Source: Dinoroseobacter sp965279125
GTDB lineage: Bacteria > Pseudomonadota > Alphaproteobacteria > Rhodobacterales > Rhodobacteraceae
Length of the DNA stretch: 64,000 bases
Reading direction: 5' to 3'
NCBI GenBank assembly: GCA_965279125.1
Contig: CBDIHL010000044.1
Location: 62,001 to 126,000, forward strand
Part shown: one piece after another, positions 1 to 8,490 of the stretch
How positions within the stretch are numbered: position 1 is the stretch's first letter
Layout of the letters: each line of letters opens with the position of its first letter
Notes under the pieces: generated by a model
Told to the model about the DNA's origin: nothing
Databases searched by the model: none
The model's input: the letters and a program-made list of their open reading frames with translations, nothing else
Program-made: the position numbers and the translations under genes

Positions 1-266
1 GCGGCCACCAGATCGCTGGCCTGCTCAGGCCTGTCGGTCAACCCAAGCAACCAATCGGCCGAAATACCGAGGACGCGCGCCGCCTCCCCTACGACTTGCG
101 CATTGGGCAAGCGAGCGCCCGCATCGCCCAAAAGCTGCGACACGGTCGAGCGATCCACGCCGATGTCGCGGGCAAAGCCAGCCCGGCTAAGCCCCTTATG
201 TGCAACGGCTTCTTGCAAGCGTGCGCGAAACAACGCCGCGCGCTCTCGTTTGTCTGTTTTTTCCAC
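1..266 (-). CDS. XRE-family helix-turn-helix regulator, 3' end beyond window
   Basis: The N-terminal 88 codons of a DNA-binding regulator are visible; the rest lies left of the window. The start is GTG at 266, because an in-frame TAA lies five codons upstream and no ATG is available. After a charged lead (EKTDKRERAALF) comes a canonical XRE helix-turn-helix at about residues 13-60, with SRAGFARDIGVDRSTVSQLL as the recognition region. The segment ending ADWLLGLTD at about residue 79 is typical of XRE proteins with one HTH. It is divergent from the fatty acid desaturase, and the roughly 120 bp between them could carry promoters for both. Whether it controls the desaturase is inference. Confidence 0.8.
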   Translation of the reverse strand, partial: MEKTDKRERAALFRARLQEAVAHKGLSRAGFARDIGVDRSTVSQLLGDAGARLPNAQVVGEAARVLGISADWLLGLTDRPEQASDLVA

Positions 267-390
267 GGTTGTTTTGTTTTATCTACAGTGTTGGATTTTA
301 TGTTGACCACATACCATCTGATCGCGCGACACGGCAAGTGATAGCTTCATCGCAACCGCCATGCAGGCGCTTCCAGACATGAGGTTTCAA

Positions 391-1404
391 ATGGGCGACC
401 GGCCCCGCACCCAAGGTGCGCTGAGTGCGATTGAGCTGCCAACTTTGGCTTTGATTGCTGGTACTTACGGGGTGTGGATGTGGTCGACGACGGCCCTTGC
501 AACGCTGTCTTTGCCGCTCGCCCTGATCGCCCTGACCCTCGCGCTGGTCCTTCATGCCTCGCTGACGCACGAAGCGATCCACGGCCATCCGACCCCATGG
601 GCCGGGCTGAACGCCGCATTGATGCGTCCCGGTCTTGGCCTTGTCGTGCCCTATGGGCGGTTTCGCGACCAACATCTGGCGCATCACTTCGATGAGAACC
701 TCACCGATCCCTATGACGATCCAGAGACGAACTTCATGGATCCCAGCGTCTGGGCACGACTTCCGGCGGGTCTGCGCGCGGTGTTGCGGATCAATAACAC
801 CTTGATCGGACGTCTTTTATTGGGCCCGCTTTTGTCGAGTGTCTTGTTCATGGCCGAGGATGTCAAAGCGATCGCGAGGGGCGATATTGCAGTGCGCAAG
901 TCCTGGCTGGCCCATGCCGCGAGCTTGCTGCCTGTCGCTTTGTGGTTGGGATATGTGGCCGCGATACCGCTTTGGGCATATCTGTTGGCCTGCTATGCGG
1001 CGATGTCCGTATTGCGGTTGCGCACCTTCCTCGAACACCGCGCCCATGCGCAAGCGCGCGCCAGAACTGTGGTGATCGAGGATCGCGGAGTGTTCGCATT
1101 TCTGTTTCTAAACAACAACTTCCACGTCGTACACCACATGCACCCGCGCGTTGCGTGGTATGATTTGCCTGCACGGTATTTCGCCAATCGCGACCACTAT
1201 CTGCGCCGCAATGATGGGTATTTGTACCGGTCCTACGCGCAGGTGATTGCGACCTATTTCTGGCGCGCCAAGGACCCGGTGCCGCACCCGCTCTGGACCC
1301 AAGCGACGCCACAGACGATGTCGTCAACGCCGCTTAGTCCGGTAGATGCCGTGCGCAGCCCATTGCCAATCGCACCGCAACCCCTTGTAAAACCGGAAGA
1401 TTAA
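391..1404 (+). CDS. Fatty acid desaturase family membrane protein
   Basis: Predicted integral-membrane di-iron desaturase of 337 residues. All three histidine boxes are present: HEAIHGH (H60, H64, H66), HLAHH (H95, H98, H99) and HVVHH (H245, H248, H249). Hydrophobic hairpins lie between the boxes at about 15-58 and 180-215. This is the usual layout for acyl-lipid or carotenoid-type desaturases and hydroxylases of the FA_desaturase family; the substrate cannot be read from the sequence. ATG 391 is preferred because GAGG lies six bases upstream. In-frame ATGs at 361 and 379 would add ten or four residues and have no clear ribosome site. The 3' end overlaps the convergent small gene by 4 bp. Confidence 0.85.
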   Translation: MGDRPRTQGALSAIELPTLALIAGTYGVWMWSTTALATLSLPLALIALTLALVLHASLTHEAIHGHPTPWAGLNAALMRPGLGLVVPYGRFRDQHLAHHFDENLTDPYDDPETNFMDPSVWARLPAGLRAVLRINNTLIGRLLLGPLLSSVLFMAEDVKAIARGDIAVRKSWLAHAASLLPVALWLGYVAAIPLWAYLLACYAAMSVLRLRTFLEHRAHAQARARTVVIEDRGVFAFLFLNNNFHVVHHMHPRVAWYDLPARYFANRDHYLRRNDGYLYRSYAQVIATYFWRAKDPVPHPLWTQATPQTMSSTPLSPVDAVRSPLPIAPQPLVKPED

Positions 1405-1583
1405 TTTCCGGAGATCTGCTTTGCGATCAGGTAGGACACCGGAAGCCCCGCGATCGCGCCGACGATTGCGGCGAGAACGATGGACCGCGCATCCACGAAG
1501 CCCGCGACCAAAGCCGCCGTAACCGCGCCCCCCGCGAGGGCGGCACCGGTCATGGAATAGATGATCGAGGTAAGGCGTAACAT
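1401..1583 (-). CDS. Small two-helix membrane protein
   Basis: A 60-residue protein that is almost entirely two hydrophobic helices (about 4-28 and 34-55) ending in a short polar tail. AAAGGAG lies eight bases before the ATG, so translation is well supported. Similar short proteins in Rhodobacterales are sometimes labelled CTP synthetase, but nothing here resembles PyrG, so that label should not be used. The gene stands alone, convergent with the desaturase. The function is unknown. Confidence 0.65.
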   Translation of the reverse strand: MLRLTSIIYSMTGAALAGGAVTAALVAGFVDARSIVLAAIVGAIAGLPVSYLIAKQISGN

Positions 1584-1775
1584 TTGTGCGCTCCTTTCAG
1601 CGGCTATTTCTTCCGCACCCTAACCTTGGTCGCAGCTTACGGTCTTTGATCTGGGGCAACCCGGTTTTCCGGTTTCGTTCCCCCCATCGCACGGTGGGTT
1701 CACACAATGTTGCAAGGTTCTGAACCATATTGGGGCCGATGTTGACAGTTTGTGAACCATGATTTGGGGGCTGAA

Positions 1776-2177
1776 ATGAGCAATTATGACGTGACGGCGG
1801 ATGACCGCGATTATGGCGACTACAAGAAGACCCGCTCGCTGACGATGACGCAACTGCGGCGCTCGCTGGCCGAGCAGATCGAGCATGTCGCGAGTGGCGG
1901 CCTCGGCGTGATCTGCCACCGCTATGGCCGACCCGCGGCGGTGCTGGTGTCGTATGAGGCTTACGAGCGGATGATGGAGCTGGAGGATTTCGAGTTTAAG
2001 GGACCGTATGATCCGGAGACCGGCCATAGGATCGGGCGCGGGGCTTGGGCGGCGATGAGGCGGCGGCTCGGGTGGAAGATGTTCGGGCCTGCGACGGGGA
2101 AGCGGCGGTATGGGCCGTTGCTGGAGGATACGGCGATGCGGGATGATGTGGAGCGGGGGAGGTGGAAGCGGCGGTAG
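1776..2177 (+). CDS. Phd/YefM antitoxin-like protein with basic C-terminal extension
   Basis: 133 residues. Residues about 20-65 read as a Phd/YefM-type antitoxin fold: SLTMTQLRRSLAEQIEHV, then GVICHRYGRPAAVLVSYEAY. This is the strand-helix-strand pattern that binds operator DNA in prevent-host-death proteins. The last 65 residues are rich in Arg, Gly and Trp and unlike a standard toxin-binding tail. The ATG at 1776 has a G-rich stretch five bases upstream; an upstream GTG at 1752 is possible but poorer. No toxin-sized gene follows in the same direction, so it is either an orphan antitoxin or a stand-alone DNA-binding protein. Confidence 0.6.
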   Translation: MSNYDVTADDRDYGDYKKTRSLTMTQLRRSLAEQIEHVASGGLGVICHRYGRPAAVLVSYEAYERMMELEDFEFKGPYDPETGHRIGRGAWAAMRRRLGWKMFGPATGKRRYGPLLEDTAMRDDVERGRWKRR

Positions 2178-2221
2178 GAGGGGGAGTGGTGAGAGGCTGG
2201 GACAGCAACGACATAGCTATC

Positions 2222-2659
2222 TCATTGCAACGCTTGCACCAATTTTGTCAGGTCGTCCGAGAATTGGCTTAGGGCGCCTGCACCAAGCACGACCATGCCA
2301 AGTCTTACTCCCCACTTGCCCACCTGCTCGCCTGCTGCCTCAATAGCGGCCTCTGCGAACAGGTCTCCTTTTCGCGCACAATAGAGTATCACAGCGCTAC
2401 TGACCCGTTTGATCTTATCAGCAAGCTCTTGGTAGTATTTTCGGTTCTCGATTAGATCTTGGTCATTGATCGAAGCAAAGGTGACCAAAGCTTCTTCTAA
2501 CTCATCAATTTCATTGGCTTTGAGAGGAAATGGGTCAGGAGGGCCGTTGTGGCCAAGCATTCCGGGCAATAACCTGCGTATTTGCTCCAACTTCTCCCGA
2601 AGCATTGGTATACGCCGCTGCAGGTCAGCCAAACTTAGCGCATCGTTTTCTTCATCCAT
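2222..2659 (-). CDS. Hypothetical protein with GHNGPP motif
   Basis: 145 residues, not recognised as a whole. The N-terminal third is a charged helix, followed by LGHNGPPDPFPL at about 35-46, which resembles a Gly-His-Asn-Gly-Pro motif I know from phage-associated and alphaproteobacterial hypothetical proteins. A helical middle and a weakly hydrophobic C-terminus (about 118-130) follow. Base composition is clearly more A+T-rich than the flanking genes, which suggests acquisition. It lies 3 bp after the next minus-strand gene, so the two are probably co-transcribed. Confidence 0.5.
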   Translation of the reverse strand: MDEENDALSLADLQRRIPMLREKLEQIRRLLPGMLGHNGPPDPFPLKANEIDELEEALVTFASINDQDLIENRKYYQELADKIKRVSSAVILYCARKGDLFAEAAIEAAGEQVGKWGVRLGMVVLGAGALSQFSDDLTKLVQALQ

Positions 2660-2662
2660 TTC

Positions 2663-3013
2663 TTATAGATTGATGCGATCATGGGATGGGTACCAGTCGT
2701 CCTGCTGCTTAAGATCAATGATATTCACCATTTCTCTTATGATTTTCTCATCGACTGAGCGACCCCATTCACTCCGAAGGATTTCTAACGTAGATAGGGC
2801 AAGGTCATTGAACTCTGACTCCAAATCCAAAGAATTCTCGTACTCCATTGGTGGATTGAATCCGTGTTCCCCTCGTTCGTAGTTTTTATCAATCCAGGTC
2901 ACAAAGACTCGAACGTTATGCTTAATATCGTGCTGAGGCTTATAAATTGGTGCAGTAGTTGGCTCATAGATTGTTAGTTCACCGTACACATCGGTCACCT
3001 TAAGCAAAATCAA
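2663..3013 (-). CDS. Hypothetical protein, first gene of an A+T-rich pair
   Basis: About 116 residues of acidic, soluble character with no membrane segment and no family I recognise. The frame opens at TTG 3013; a GTG five codons later is an alternative, and no ATG is available, so the true N-terminus is uncertain. With the following gene it forms a two-gene cluster of about 0.8 kb of low G+C between the Phd-like gene and lepA. Such isolated pairs are often mobile cargo, but no integrase or repeat is visible here. Confidence 0.45.
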   Translation of the reverse strand: MILLKVTDVYGELTIYEPTTAPIYKPQHDIKHNVRVFVTWIDKNYERGEHGFNPPMEYENSLDLESEFNDLALSTLEILRSEWGRSVDEKIIREMVNIIDLKQQDDWYPSHDRINL

Positions 3014-3046
3014 TGAGTCATTAAGCTATAATCTAGCGTAGGTGTC

Positions 3047-3060
3047 CACACACACACACA
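3047..3060. repeat. (CA)7 dinucleotide run
   Basis: Seven uninterrupted CA units in the 118-bp gap between the A+T-rich pair and the 3' end of lepA, near the composition boundary. No open frame or structured RNA is evident in the gap. Confidence 0.7.
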
Positions 3061-3132
3061 GAAACTGGAGGTGCGCGAGATCGCACACCCTACGGAAGGT
3101 TAGAGTAGAGGAATGGCGGGATAAATCCCGCC

Positions 3133-4932
3133 CTACGAGTCCATCTTCAACGCCGAGATAAACGCCGACTGCGGGATCTCCACCTTCCCGAACTGGCGCA
3201 TCTTTTTCTTACCCGCTTTCTGCTTCTCGAGCAGCTTCTTCTTACGCGTCGCGTCGCCCCCGTAGCATTTCGCCGTCACGTCTTTACGCATCGCCGATAG
3301 GGTCTCGCGCGCGATGACGCGGCCCCCGATGGCGGCCTGGATGGGGATCTTGAACATGTGGCGGGGAATCAGCTCCTTGAGCTTCTCGCACATCGCCCGC
3401 CCGCGCGCCTCGGCCCGGTCGCGGTGGACCATCATCGACAGCGCGTCCACAGGCTCGTCATTCACAAGCACTTGCATTTTAACGAGATTATCCTGCCGGT
3501 AGCCCACCATCTGATAATCGAAGCTCGCATACCCTTTGGTAACACTTTTCAGTCTATCGTAGAAATCGAACACAACTTCATTGAGCGGGAGGTCATACAC
3601 AACCATCGCCCTCGGCCCGGCATAGGTCAGGTCCATCTGGATCCCGCGCCGGTCCTGGCACAGTTTCAGCACGTCCCCGAGGTAGTCGTCGGGCACGAGG
3701 ATGGTCGCTTTGATGCGCGGCTCTTCCACATGATCGATCGTCGCGGGATCGGGCATGTCGGCGGGGTTGTGCAGCTCGGTCATCTCGCCGTCGCGCCCGT
3801 AGACGTGGTACACTACCGAGGGCGCGGTGGTGATCAGGTCGATATCGTATTCGCGCTCCAGCCGGTCGCGGATCACTTCGAGGTGGAGAAGACCGAGGAA
3901 CCCGCAGCGGAACCCGAAACCGAGCGCTGCACTGGTTTCCATTTCCGAGCTGAAGGAGGCGTCGTTGAGCGCCAGTTTTTCGATGGCGTCGCGCAGGTCC
4001 TCGAACTGGTTGCTATCGACGGGAAAGAGGCCGCAGAACACCACCGGTTGCGCGGGCTTAAAGCCGGGCAGCGCAGTTTCGGTGCCCTTCTTTTCGGTCG
4101 TGATCGTGTCGCCCACGCGGGTGTCGCGCACCTGCTTGATGGAGGCGGTGAAGATGCCGATCTCGCCTGGGCCAAGCTCCTTGATGTCGACCATCGCGGG
4201 TTTCAGCACCGCGAGCTTGTCGATCCCGTAGACGGCCCCGGTCTGCATCATCTTGATGCGGTCGCCCTTTTTGACGGTGCCGTCGATGACGCGGATCATG
4301 ACGACGACGCCCAGATAGGCGTCATACCAGCTGTCGACGAGCATCGCTTTGAGGGGTGCTGCGCGGTCGCCCTTGGGGGCGGGCAGCCGGGTGACGATGG
4401 CTTCAAGCACGTCGGGGATGCCGACCCCGGTTTTGGCGGAGATGTGAACTGCGTCGGAGGCGTCGATGCCGATGACGTCCTCGATCTGCTCGCAGACGCG
4501 CTCGGGCTCAGAAGCGGGAAGGTCGATTTTGTTGAGCACGGGCACGATTTCGTGATCCGCATCAATGGCTTGGTAGACGTTGGCCAGCGTCTGCGCTTCC
4601 ACCCCTTGGGTGGCGTCCACGACGAGAAGCGAGCCTTCGACCGCGCGCATGGAGCGGCTGACCTCGTAGGCAAAATCCACGTGGCCGGGCGTGTCGATGA
4701 GGTTGAGGATGTAGGTCTGGCCGTCCTTGGCGGGATATTCGATCCGCACGGAGTTGGCCTTGATGGTGATGCCGCGCTCGCGCTCGATATCCATGCTGTC
4801 GAGCATCTGGGCCTTCATATCGCGTTCAGCCACCGTCCCGGTCAGCTGGATCAGGCGGTCAGCGAGGGTGGATTTGCCATGGTCGATATGGGCGACGATG
4901 GAGAAATTGCGGATGTTGGCGAGGTTGGTCAT
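3133..4932 (-). CDS. lepA: Elongation factor 4 (LepA), translational back-translocase GTPase
   Basis: 599 residues, the full family length. LepA binds stalled or mistranslocated ribosomes and affects initiation and elongation under ionic stress. The GTPase motifs are intact: AHIDHGKST (14-22, P-loop), RGITIKA (53-59, switch I), DTPGH (80-84) and NKID (134-137). The LepA-specific C-terminal domain is complete and ends in a lysine-rich segment (RKKKLLEKQKAGKKKMRQFG) and the typical QSAFISALK tail. It is monocistronic here and divergent from the unknown gene at 5017. Identity is certain from sequence alone. Confidence 0.98.
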   Translation of the reverse strand: MTNLANIRNFSIVAHIDHGKSTLADRLIQLTGTVAERDMKAQMLDSMDIERERGITIKANSVRIEYPAKDGQTYILNLIDTPGHVDFAYEVSRSMRAVEGSLLVVDATQGVEAQTLANVYQAIDADHEIVPVLNKIDLPASEPERVCEQIEDVIGIDASDAVHISAKTGVGIPDVLEAIVTRLPAPKGDRAAPLKAMLVDSWYDAYLGVVVMIRVIDGTVKKGDRIKMMQTGAVYGIDKLAVLKPAMVDIKELGPGEIGIFTASIKQVRDTRVGDTITTEKKGTETALPGFKPAQPVVFCGLFPVDSNQFEDLRDAIEKLALNDASFSSEMETSAALGFGFRCGFLGLLHLEVIRDRLEREYDIDLITTAPSVVYHVYGRDGEMTELHNPADMPDPATIDHVEEPRIKATILVPDDYLGDVLKLCQDRRGIQMDLTYAGPRAMVVYDLPLNEVVFDFYDRLKSVTKGYASFDYQMVGYRQDNLVKMQVLVNDEPVDALSMMVHRDRAEARGRAMCEKLKELIPRHMFKIPIQAAIGGRVIARETLSAMRKDVTAKCYGGDATRKKKLLEKQKAGKKKMRQFGKVEIPQSAFISALKMDS

Positions 4933-5016
4933 CCGCCTGATATGTAAGGGTTTGGGGGGTTGGTCAAGATGGGTGTGTGGGGGTAGGGTTTAGTGAACGC
5001 TTTTGAGGGAAGCTTG

Positions 5017-6522
5017 ATGGATGCATTGCCGGATTTCTCGGATACCGAAGCTCTTTCGAACTGGGTATCAGACCAAGACCTTGAAGATATTTTTGCGATT
5101 GCTCTTCGCGTTTGCCTGAGACGTGCAATGCAACAGGAAGACACGATTGTCCTACCTGGCCTGGAAGACATTGAGACAGATCGGTTTCTAAGAACTTCAC
5201 GCGCAGCAATCACGCTCACTGCTATTACTGTCGGCGCTGATTATTATGAAGGACCACTCGAAACCTCCTTAGAAAAAGCTGCACGCCAAGCTGCGAAAGG
5301 TTCACTAGAAAAAGATTTGGAGAGCGCACTAAGAGCTACTTTTTCCTCCAGCGCACACGCATTTCAAGCCTTTATAAACCGTACACTCCGGCACGAAAGC
5401 CCGAATACAGTGCGAATGAAGTCTGAATGGCAATTAACAAATGGTAGGCGACCAGAGACACATCATCTTCTTGCTCTATCAATTGATGCCAACAGCATAA
5501 GTGACGACATTCTGAAACGGCCTCTTTGGAACAACATGTCTGAGGATGATTTGAGCCGAACTGTATGGCAAGGCTTCTCCACGCAAATTAGACGGCAACT
5601 TAAGTCAAATTTCTGGCTGCGCTGGTATCAAAGCATGTGGGACGGCGCGCCGCTGGATCGGGATTTGGTCACGCAGGTTGCGTTGATTGAGGATGCGATT
5701 TGGGAGGCAGGGCCGGAGGCGGTTGCCGCAGCAATCAAGGACATTGAAACGAGTTTCCTAGATTTGCACCTCCCGCTCGCCGAGGATGTTCAGGTCAACC
5801 CTGAAACTGACCAAGTCGAGTTCGTTCCGCGGCAGATCCAAAACGCCCCTTTGCTCAGCGCAATTATTACCCGCGTCACCGATAGTCTTGACGACGTCTT
5901 GGCAAAGCCCAGCAACGGATTAAACTCTGCGTCCCGGATCACGGTCGTGTTGCAGCGTATGGCGACCAAATACGGCAACGATCCGCAACGCATTGAAATG
6001 GACCTAACCAGTGTTGCGGGACGCCTCTTCAAAGCAATCGAAAAGGAAGAGATCGCCGCATCAGACGAGGTGGAAGCCCTCCAAGAAGTAGTAGAAGAAG
6101 GCGCGCGCGCTGTTCGCGCAAATCACCCAGACATCGCAAAAAACAGGTTCGACATCCAAAACGTCGCCATTGCCGAGATGTCCGAGGCTCAGCGCGCCGA
6201 TCTTCGCGAGGCCGCCCAAATCATCGCCCCCATCCTAACTGCGCCAATTGAAATTCAGTGGAAGGAGGACGTTGATGAGGTTATCGCGCCACCTGATCCC
6301 TATCGCCCGCTCGCGGCAGAGCCAAGGAATCCGGCCCTCGATAGCAGCATCCGCGTGTTTGGGCGCGCCGCACGGCTCGGTCGGTTCCTAAAATGGTATC
6401 CGGAGGTTTTGGAACGGATCGAAAAGTCGGCTTGGTATCGCTCGGTGAAGGTTACCAAGGATGTGAGCTGGGCGCTCAGTATCATTGTGGGCATTGGCAT
6501 TGCTGTCGTTCTTATCGTGTAG
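5017..6522 (+). CDS. Hypothetical protein with C-terminal membrane anchor, composite base content
   Basis: 501 residues, no family recognised. ATG 5017 has GAGGGA eight bases upstream; a GTG at 4993 would add eight residues. The protein is soluble and helix-rich, with a short acidic middle (about 340-370, EVEALQEVVEEGAR), and ends in a single hydrophobic segment (about 482-501, ALSIIVGIGIAVVLIV). That predicts a tail-anchored cytoplasmic protein. The first 620 bases are A+T-rich like a foreign gene, while sequence from about 5640 onward has the host's G+C, so the gene looks like a join of two sources. It is divergent from lepA and is followed by the stem-loop element at 6527. Confidence 0.6.
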   Translation: MDALPDFSDTEALSNWVSDQDLEDIFAIALRVCLRRAMQQEDTIVLPGLEDIETDRFLRTSRAAITLTAITVGADYYEGPLETSLEKAARQAAKGSLEKDLESALRATFSSSAHAFQAFINRTLRHESPNTVRMKSEWQLTNGRRPETHHLLALSIDANSISDDILKRPLWNNMSEDDLSRTVWQGFSTQIRRQLKSNFWLRWYQSMWDGAPLDRDLVTQVALIEDAIWEAGPEAVAAAIKDIETSFLDLHLPLAEDVQVNPETDQVEFVPRQIQNAPLLSAIITRVTDSLDDVLAKPSNGLNSASRITVVLQRMATKYGNDPQRIEMDLTSVAGRLFKAIEKEEIAASDEVEALQEVVEEGARAVRANHPDIAKNRFDIQNVAIAEMSEAQRADLREAAQIIAPILTAPIEIQWKEDVDEVIAPPDPYRPLAAEPRNPALDSSIRVFGRAARLGRFLKWYPEVLERIEKSAWYRSVKVTKDVSWALSIIVGIGIAVVLIV

Positions 6523-6526
6523 CTGA

Positions 6527-6601
6527 GGGCAGCGTCCGACCTCGGGAGGTGCAAAGCGCCTCCCTGGGGGGAGGTCGGCGCTGCCCGGCCTTTCAGCCGG
6601 G
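6527..6601. repeat. REP-like compound stem-loop
   Basis: Outer arms GGGCAGCGTCCGACCTC (6527-6543) and GAGGTCGGCGCTGCCC (6571-6586) pair with one bulged base. Inside them GGGAGG (6544-6549) pairs with CCTCCC (6559-6564). Directly beyond, CCCGGC and GCCGGG (6584-6589 and 6596-6601) form a third hairpin around CTTTCA. It follows the stop codon of the upstream gene by four bases, so it may act as a transcript 3' end, although no U-tract follows. The rest of the gap to argD (6602-6825) is C-rich with no gene I can support. Confidence 0.7.
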
Positions 6602-6825
6602 CGGGACCGCTTACCATCGAAGGGCCTAGACACTTGCCAACCCCCCACCCCTCCCCTAAACGCCTCCCCATGCAAAGCCTGTTCGCCTCTCTCCGACGAC
6701 CCTCCGCCCGCCGCGCCTAACCCGCGCTGCCTGCTTTGCCGTGCCCCCACAGGCACCCCCTCTCTTGACAACCCGCCCCGCGCACGCGCCAATCCGCGCT
6801 CGTCATCCCGTGAAGGACCACGCCC

Positions 6826-7995
6826 ATGATCCCGTCCCTTTTGCCCACCTATAATCGCGCCCCTCTCAGCTTCGTCAAAGGCGAGGGCGCTTGGCTGATC
6901 GAGGCGGATGGCCGTCGCTTCCTCGACCTCGGCGCCGGGATTGCCGTGAACGCGCTTGGCCATGCGAACGAGAAACTGGTCGCGGCCTTGACCGCGCAGG
7001 CGGGCGCACTTTGGCATACCTCGAACCTCTACCAGATCCCCGCGCAACAACGCCTCGCGGATATGCTGGTCGCGCAAACCTTTGCAGACACGGTGTTTTT
7101 CACCAATTCGGGGACTGAAGCTTGTGAGTTGGCCGTCAAGATGGCCCGCAAATACTGGTTCGAGAAAGGCGAGGATCGCACGGATATTGTGACCTTCGAG
7201 GGCTCTTTCCACGGACGCTCAAGCGCCGGAATTGCCGCCGCCGGGTCCGAGAAGATGACGCGTGGCTTTGGCCCGCTTCTGCCCGGCTTCACCCACCTGC
7301 CCTTTGGCGATCACGATGCGCTGCGCGCCGCGATCACCGAAGATACAGCGGCGGTTTTGGTCGAGCCAGTGCAAGGCGAAGGCGGCATCCGCGCGCTGCC
7401 GGATGCGTGTCTGAAGGGCCTGCGCGATCTGTGCGACGAGACCGGCACCTTGATGATCCTCGACGAGGTGCAATGCGGCGTCGGGCGCACGGGAAAGCTG
7501 TTCGCGCACGAATGGGCGGGGATTTCGCCCGATATCATGATGGTCGCCAAGGGCATCGGCGGAGGCTTTCCGCTGGGCGCGGTTTTGGCCTCGGAAGACG
7601 CAGCGAGCGGCATGACGGCGGGCACGCACGGCTCGACCTATGGCGGCAACCCGCTGGGCTGTGCGGTGGGCTGCACGGTGCTGGAGACGGTCGCGGACCC
7701 CGCGTTTCTGGCCGAAGTGAACCGCAAGGCAGCGCTGTTTCGGCAAGGGCTTGAGGGGCTGGTCGCCTCGCATCCGGGCGTGTTCGAGGCGGTGCGCGGG
7801 TCTGGCCTGATGTTGGGGCTGAAATGCGTGGTGCCGAATGGCGAGTTGGTCCAGGCGGGGTATGCGGCGGAGCTGTTGACCGTGCCTGCGGCCGACAATG
7901 TCGTGCGGGTTCTGCCGCCGCTGAACATCACCGATGACGAGCTGGCTGAGGCGCTTAGACGGCTCGACCACGCGGCCCATGCTCTATCGGTTTGA
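6826..7995 (+). CDS. argD: Acetylornithine / succinyldiaminopimelate aminotransferase
   Basis: 389 residues. PLP-dependent class III aminotransferase that converts N-acetylglutamate semialdehyde to N-acetylornithine in arginine synthesis; members also serve the succinyl-DAP step of lysine synthesis. Visible signatures are NSGTEA (94-99), LDEVQCGVGRTG (212-223) and the PLP lysine K242 in AKGIGGGFPLGA, followed by HGSTYGGNPLGCAV. Length and N-terminus match the bacterial ArgD group. It is the first gene of an argD-GNAT-argF run, and its last 17 bases overlap the GNAT gene. No arginine-operator-like sequence was recognised upstream. Confidence 0.95.
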   Translation: MIPSLLPTYNRAPLSFVKGEGAWLIEADGRRFLDLGAGIAVNALGHANEKLVAALTAQAGALWHTSNLYQIPAQQRLADMLVAQTFADTVFFTNSGTEACELAVKMARKYWFEKGEDRTDIVTFEGSFHGRSSAGIAAAGSEKMTRGFGPLLPGFTHLPFGDHDALRAAITEDTAAVLVEPVQGEGGIRALPDACLKGLRDLCDETGTLMILDEVQCGVGRTGKLFAHEWAGISPDIMMVAKGIGGGFPLGAVLASEDAASGMTAGTHGSTYGGNPLGCAVGCTVLETVADPAFLAEVNRKAALFRQGLEGLVASHPGVFEAVRGSGLMLGLKCVVPNGELVQAGYAAELLTVPAADNVVRVLPPLNITDDELAEALRRLDHAAHALSV

Positions 7996-8476
7996 GCCTC
8001 TCACGCGGGAAGATTTCCCGATGATCCGCGACTGGCTGTCCCAGCCGCATATCGGCGGTTGGTGGGGCGATGGATGGGTTGAGACCAAGCTGATGGACGA
8101 AGACCTGTTCAGCGGCAAAACCGATATGCGGATCGTGTGGCACGTGCCAACGAGCCGCCCGTTTGCCTATGTGCAGGACTACGATGTGCGCGCGTGGCCC
8201 GCCCCGCAATACGCCGATTTGCCCGAGGGCGCGCGCGGGCTCGACACCTTTCTGGGTGATCCGGACTACCTCGGCAAAGGCCATGCTAGCGGGTATCTCA
8301 GCGCGCGCGCCGCGCAATTGACCACCGCCGGTGCGCCCGTGATTGCCGTCGATCCGGACCCTGAGAATGCCCGCGCCATCGCCACTTACGCCAGGGCCGG
8401 GTTCGAAGGCGACCGCATCACCCCTTGCGAGGACGGCGACCCGGTGCGCATCATGCTTTACAAACGACGATCCTAG
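7979..8476 (+). CDS. GNAT acetyltransferase, aminoglycoside-6'/siderophore-type fold
   Basis: 165 residues. It opens LYRFEPLTREDFPMIRDWL and carries PHIGGWWGD, the pattern of the Acetyltransf_8 / AAC(6')-like GNAT branch. The acetyl-CoA loop region reads YLGKGHASGYL (about 98-108), and NARAIATYARAGFE is the usual GNAT C-terminal helix. Start ATG 7979 lies inside the end of argD (17-bp overlap), so translation is probably coupled. Its place between argD and argF suggests expression with arginine synthesis. The substrate is unknown, and aminoglycoside resistance should not be assumed. Confidence 0.8.
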   Translation: MLYRFEPLTREDFPMIRDWLSQPHIGGWWGDGWVETKLMDEDLFSGKTDMRIVWHVPTSRPFAYVQDYDVRAWPAPQYADLPEGARGLDTFLGDPDYLGKGHASGYLSARAAQLTTAGAPVIAVDPDPENARAIATYARAGFEGDRITPCEDGDPVRIMLYKRRS

Positions 8477-8490
8477 CCGCCTGCCGCCCT

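Noticed and set aside
3047..3060. (CA)7 run as an insertion-site signature
   Set aside because: A CACACACA run also occurs near 30594 at another composition boundary, but there is no flanking duplication, so it is only recorded as a microsatellite.
3358..4947. Long open frame (529 codons) antisense to lepA
   Set aside because: It is a G+C-driven shadow of lepA; its residues are low-complexity His/Asp/Val runs with no family pattern and no ribosome site, while lepA is complete.
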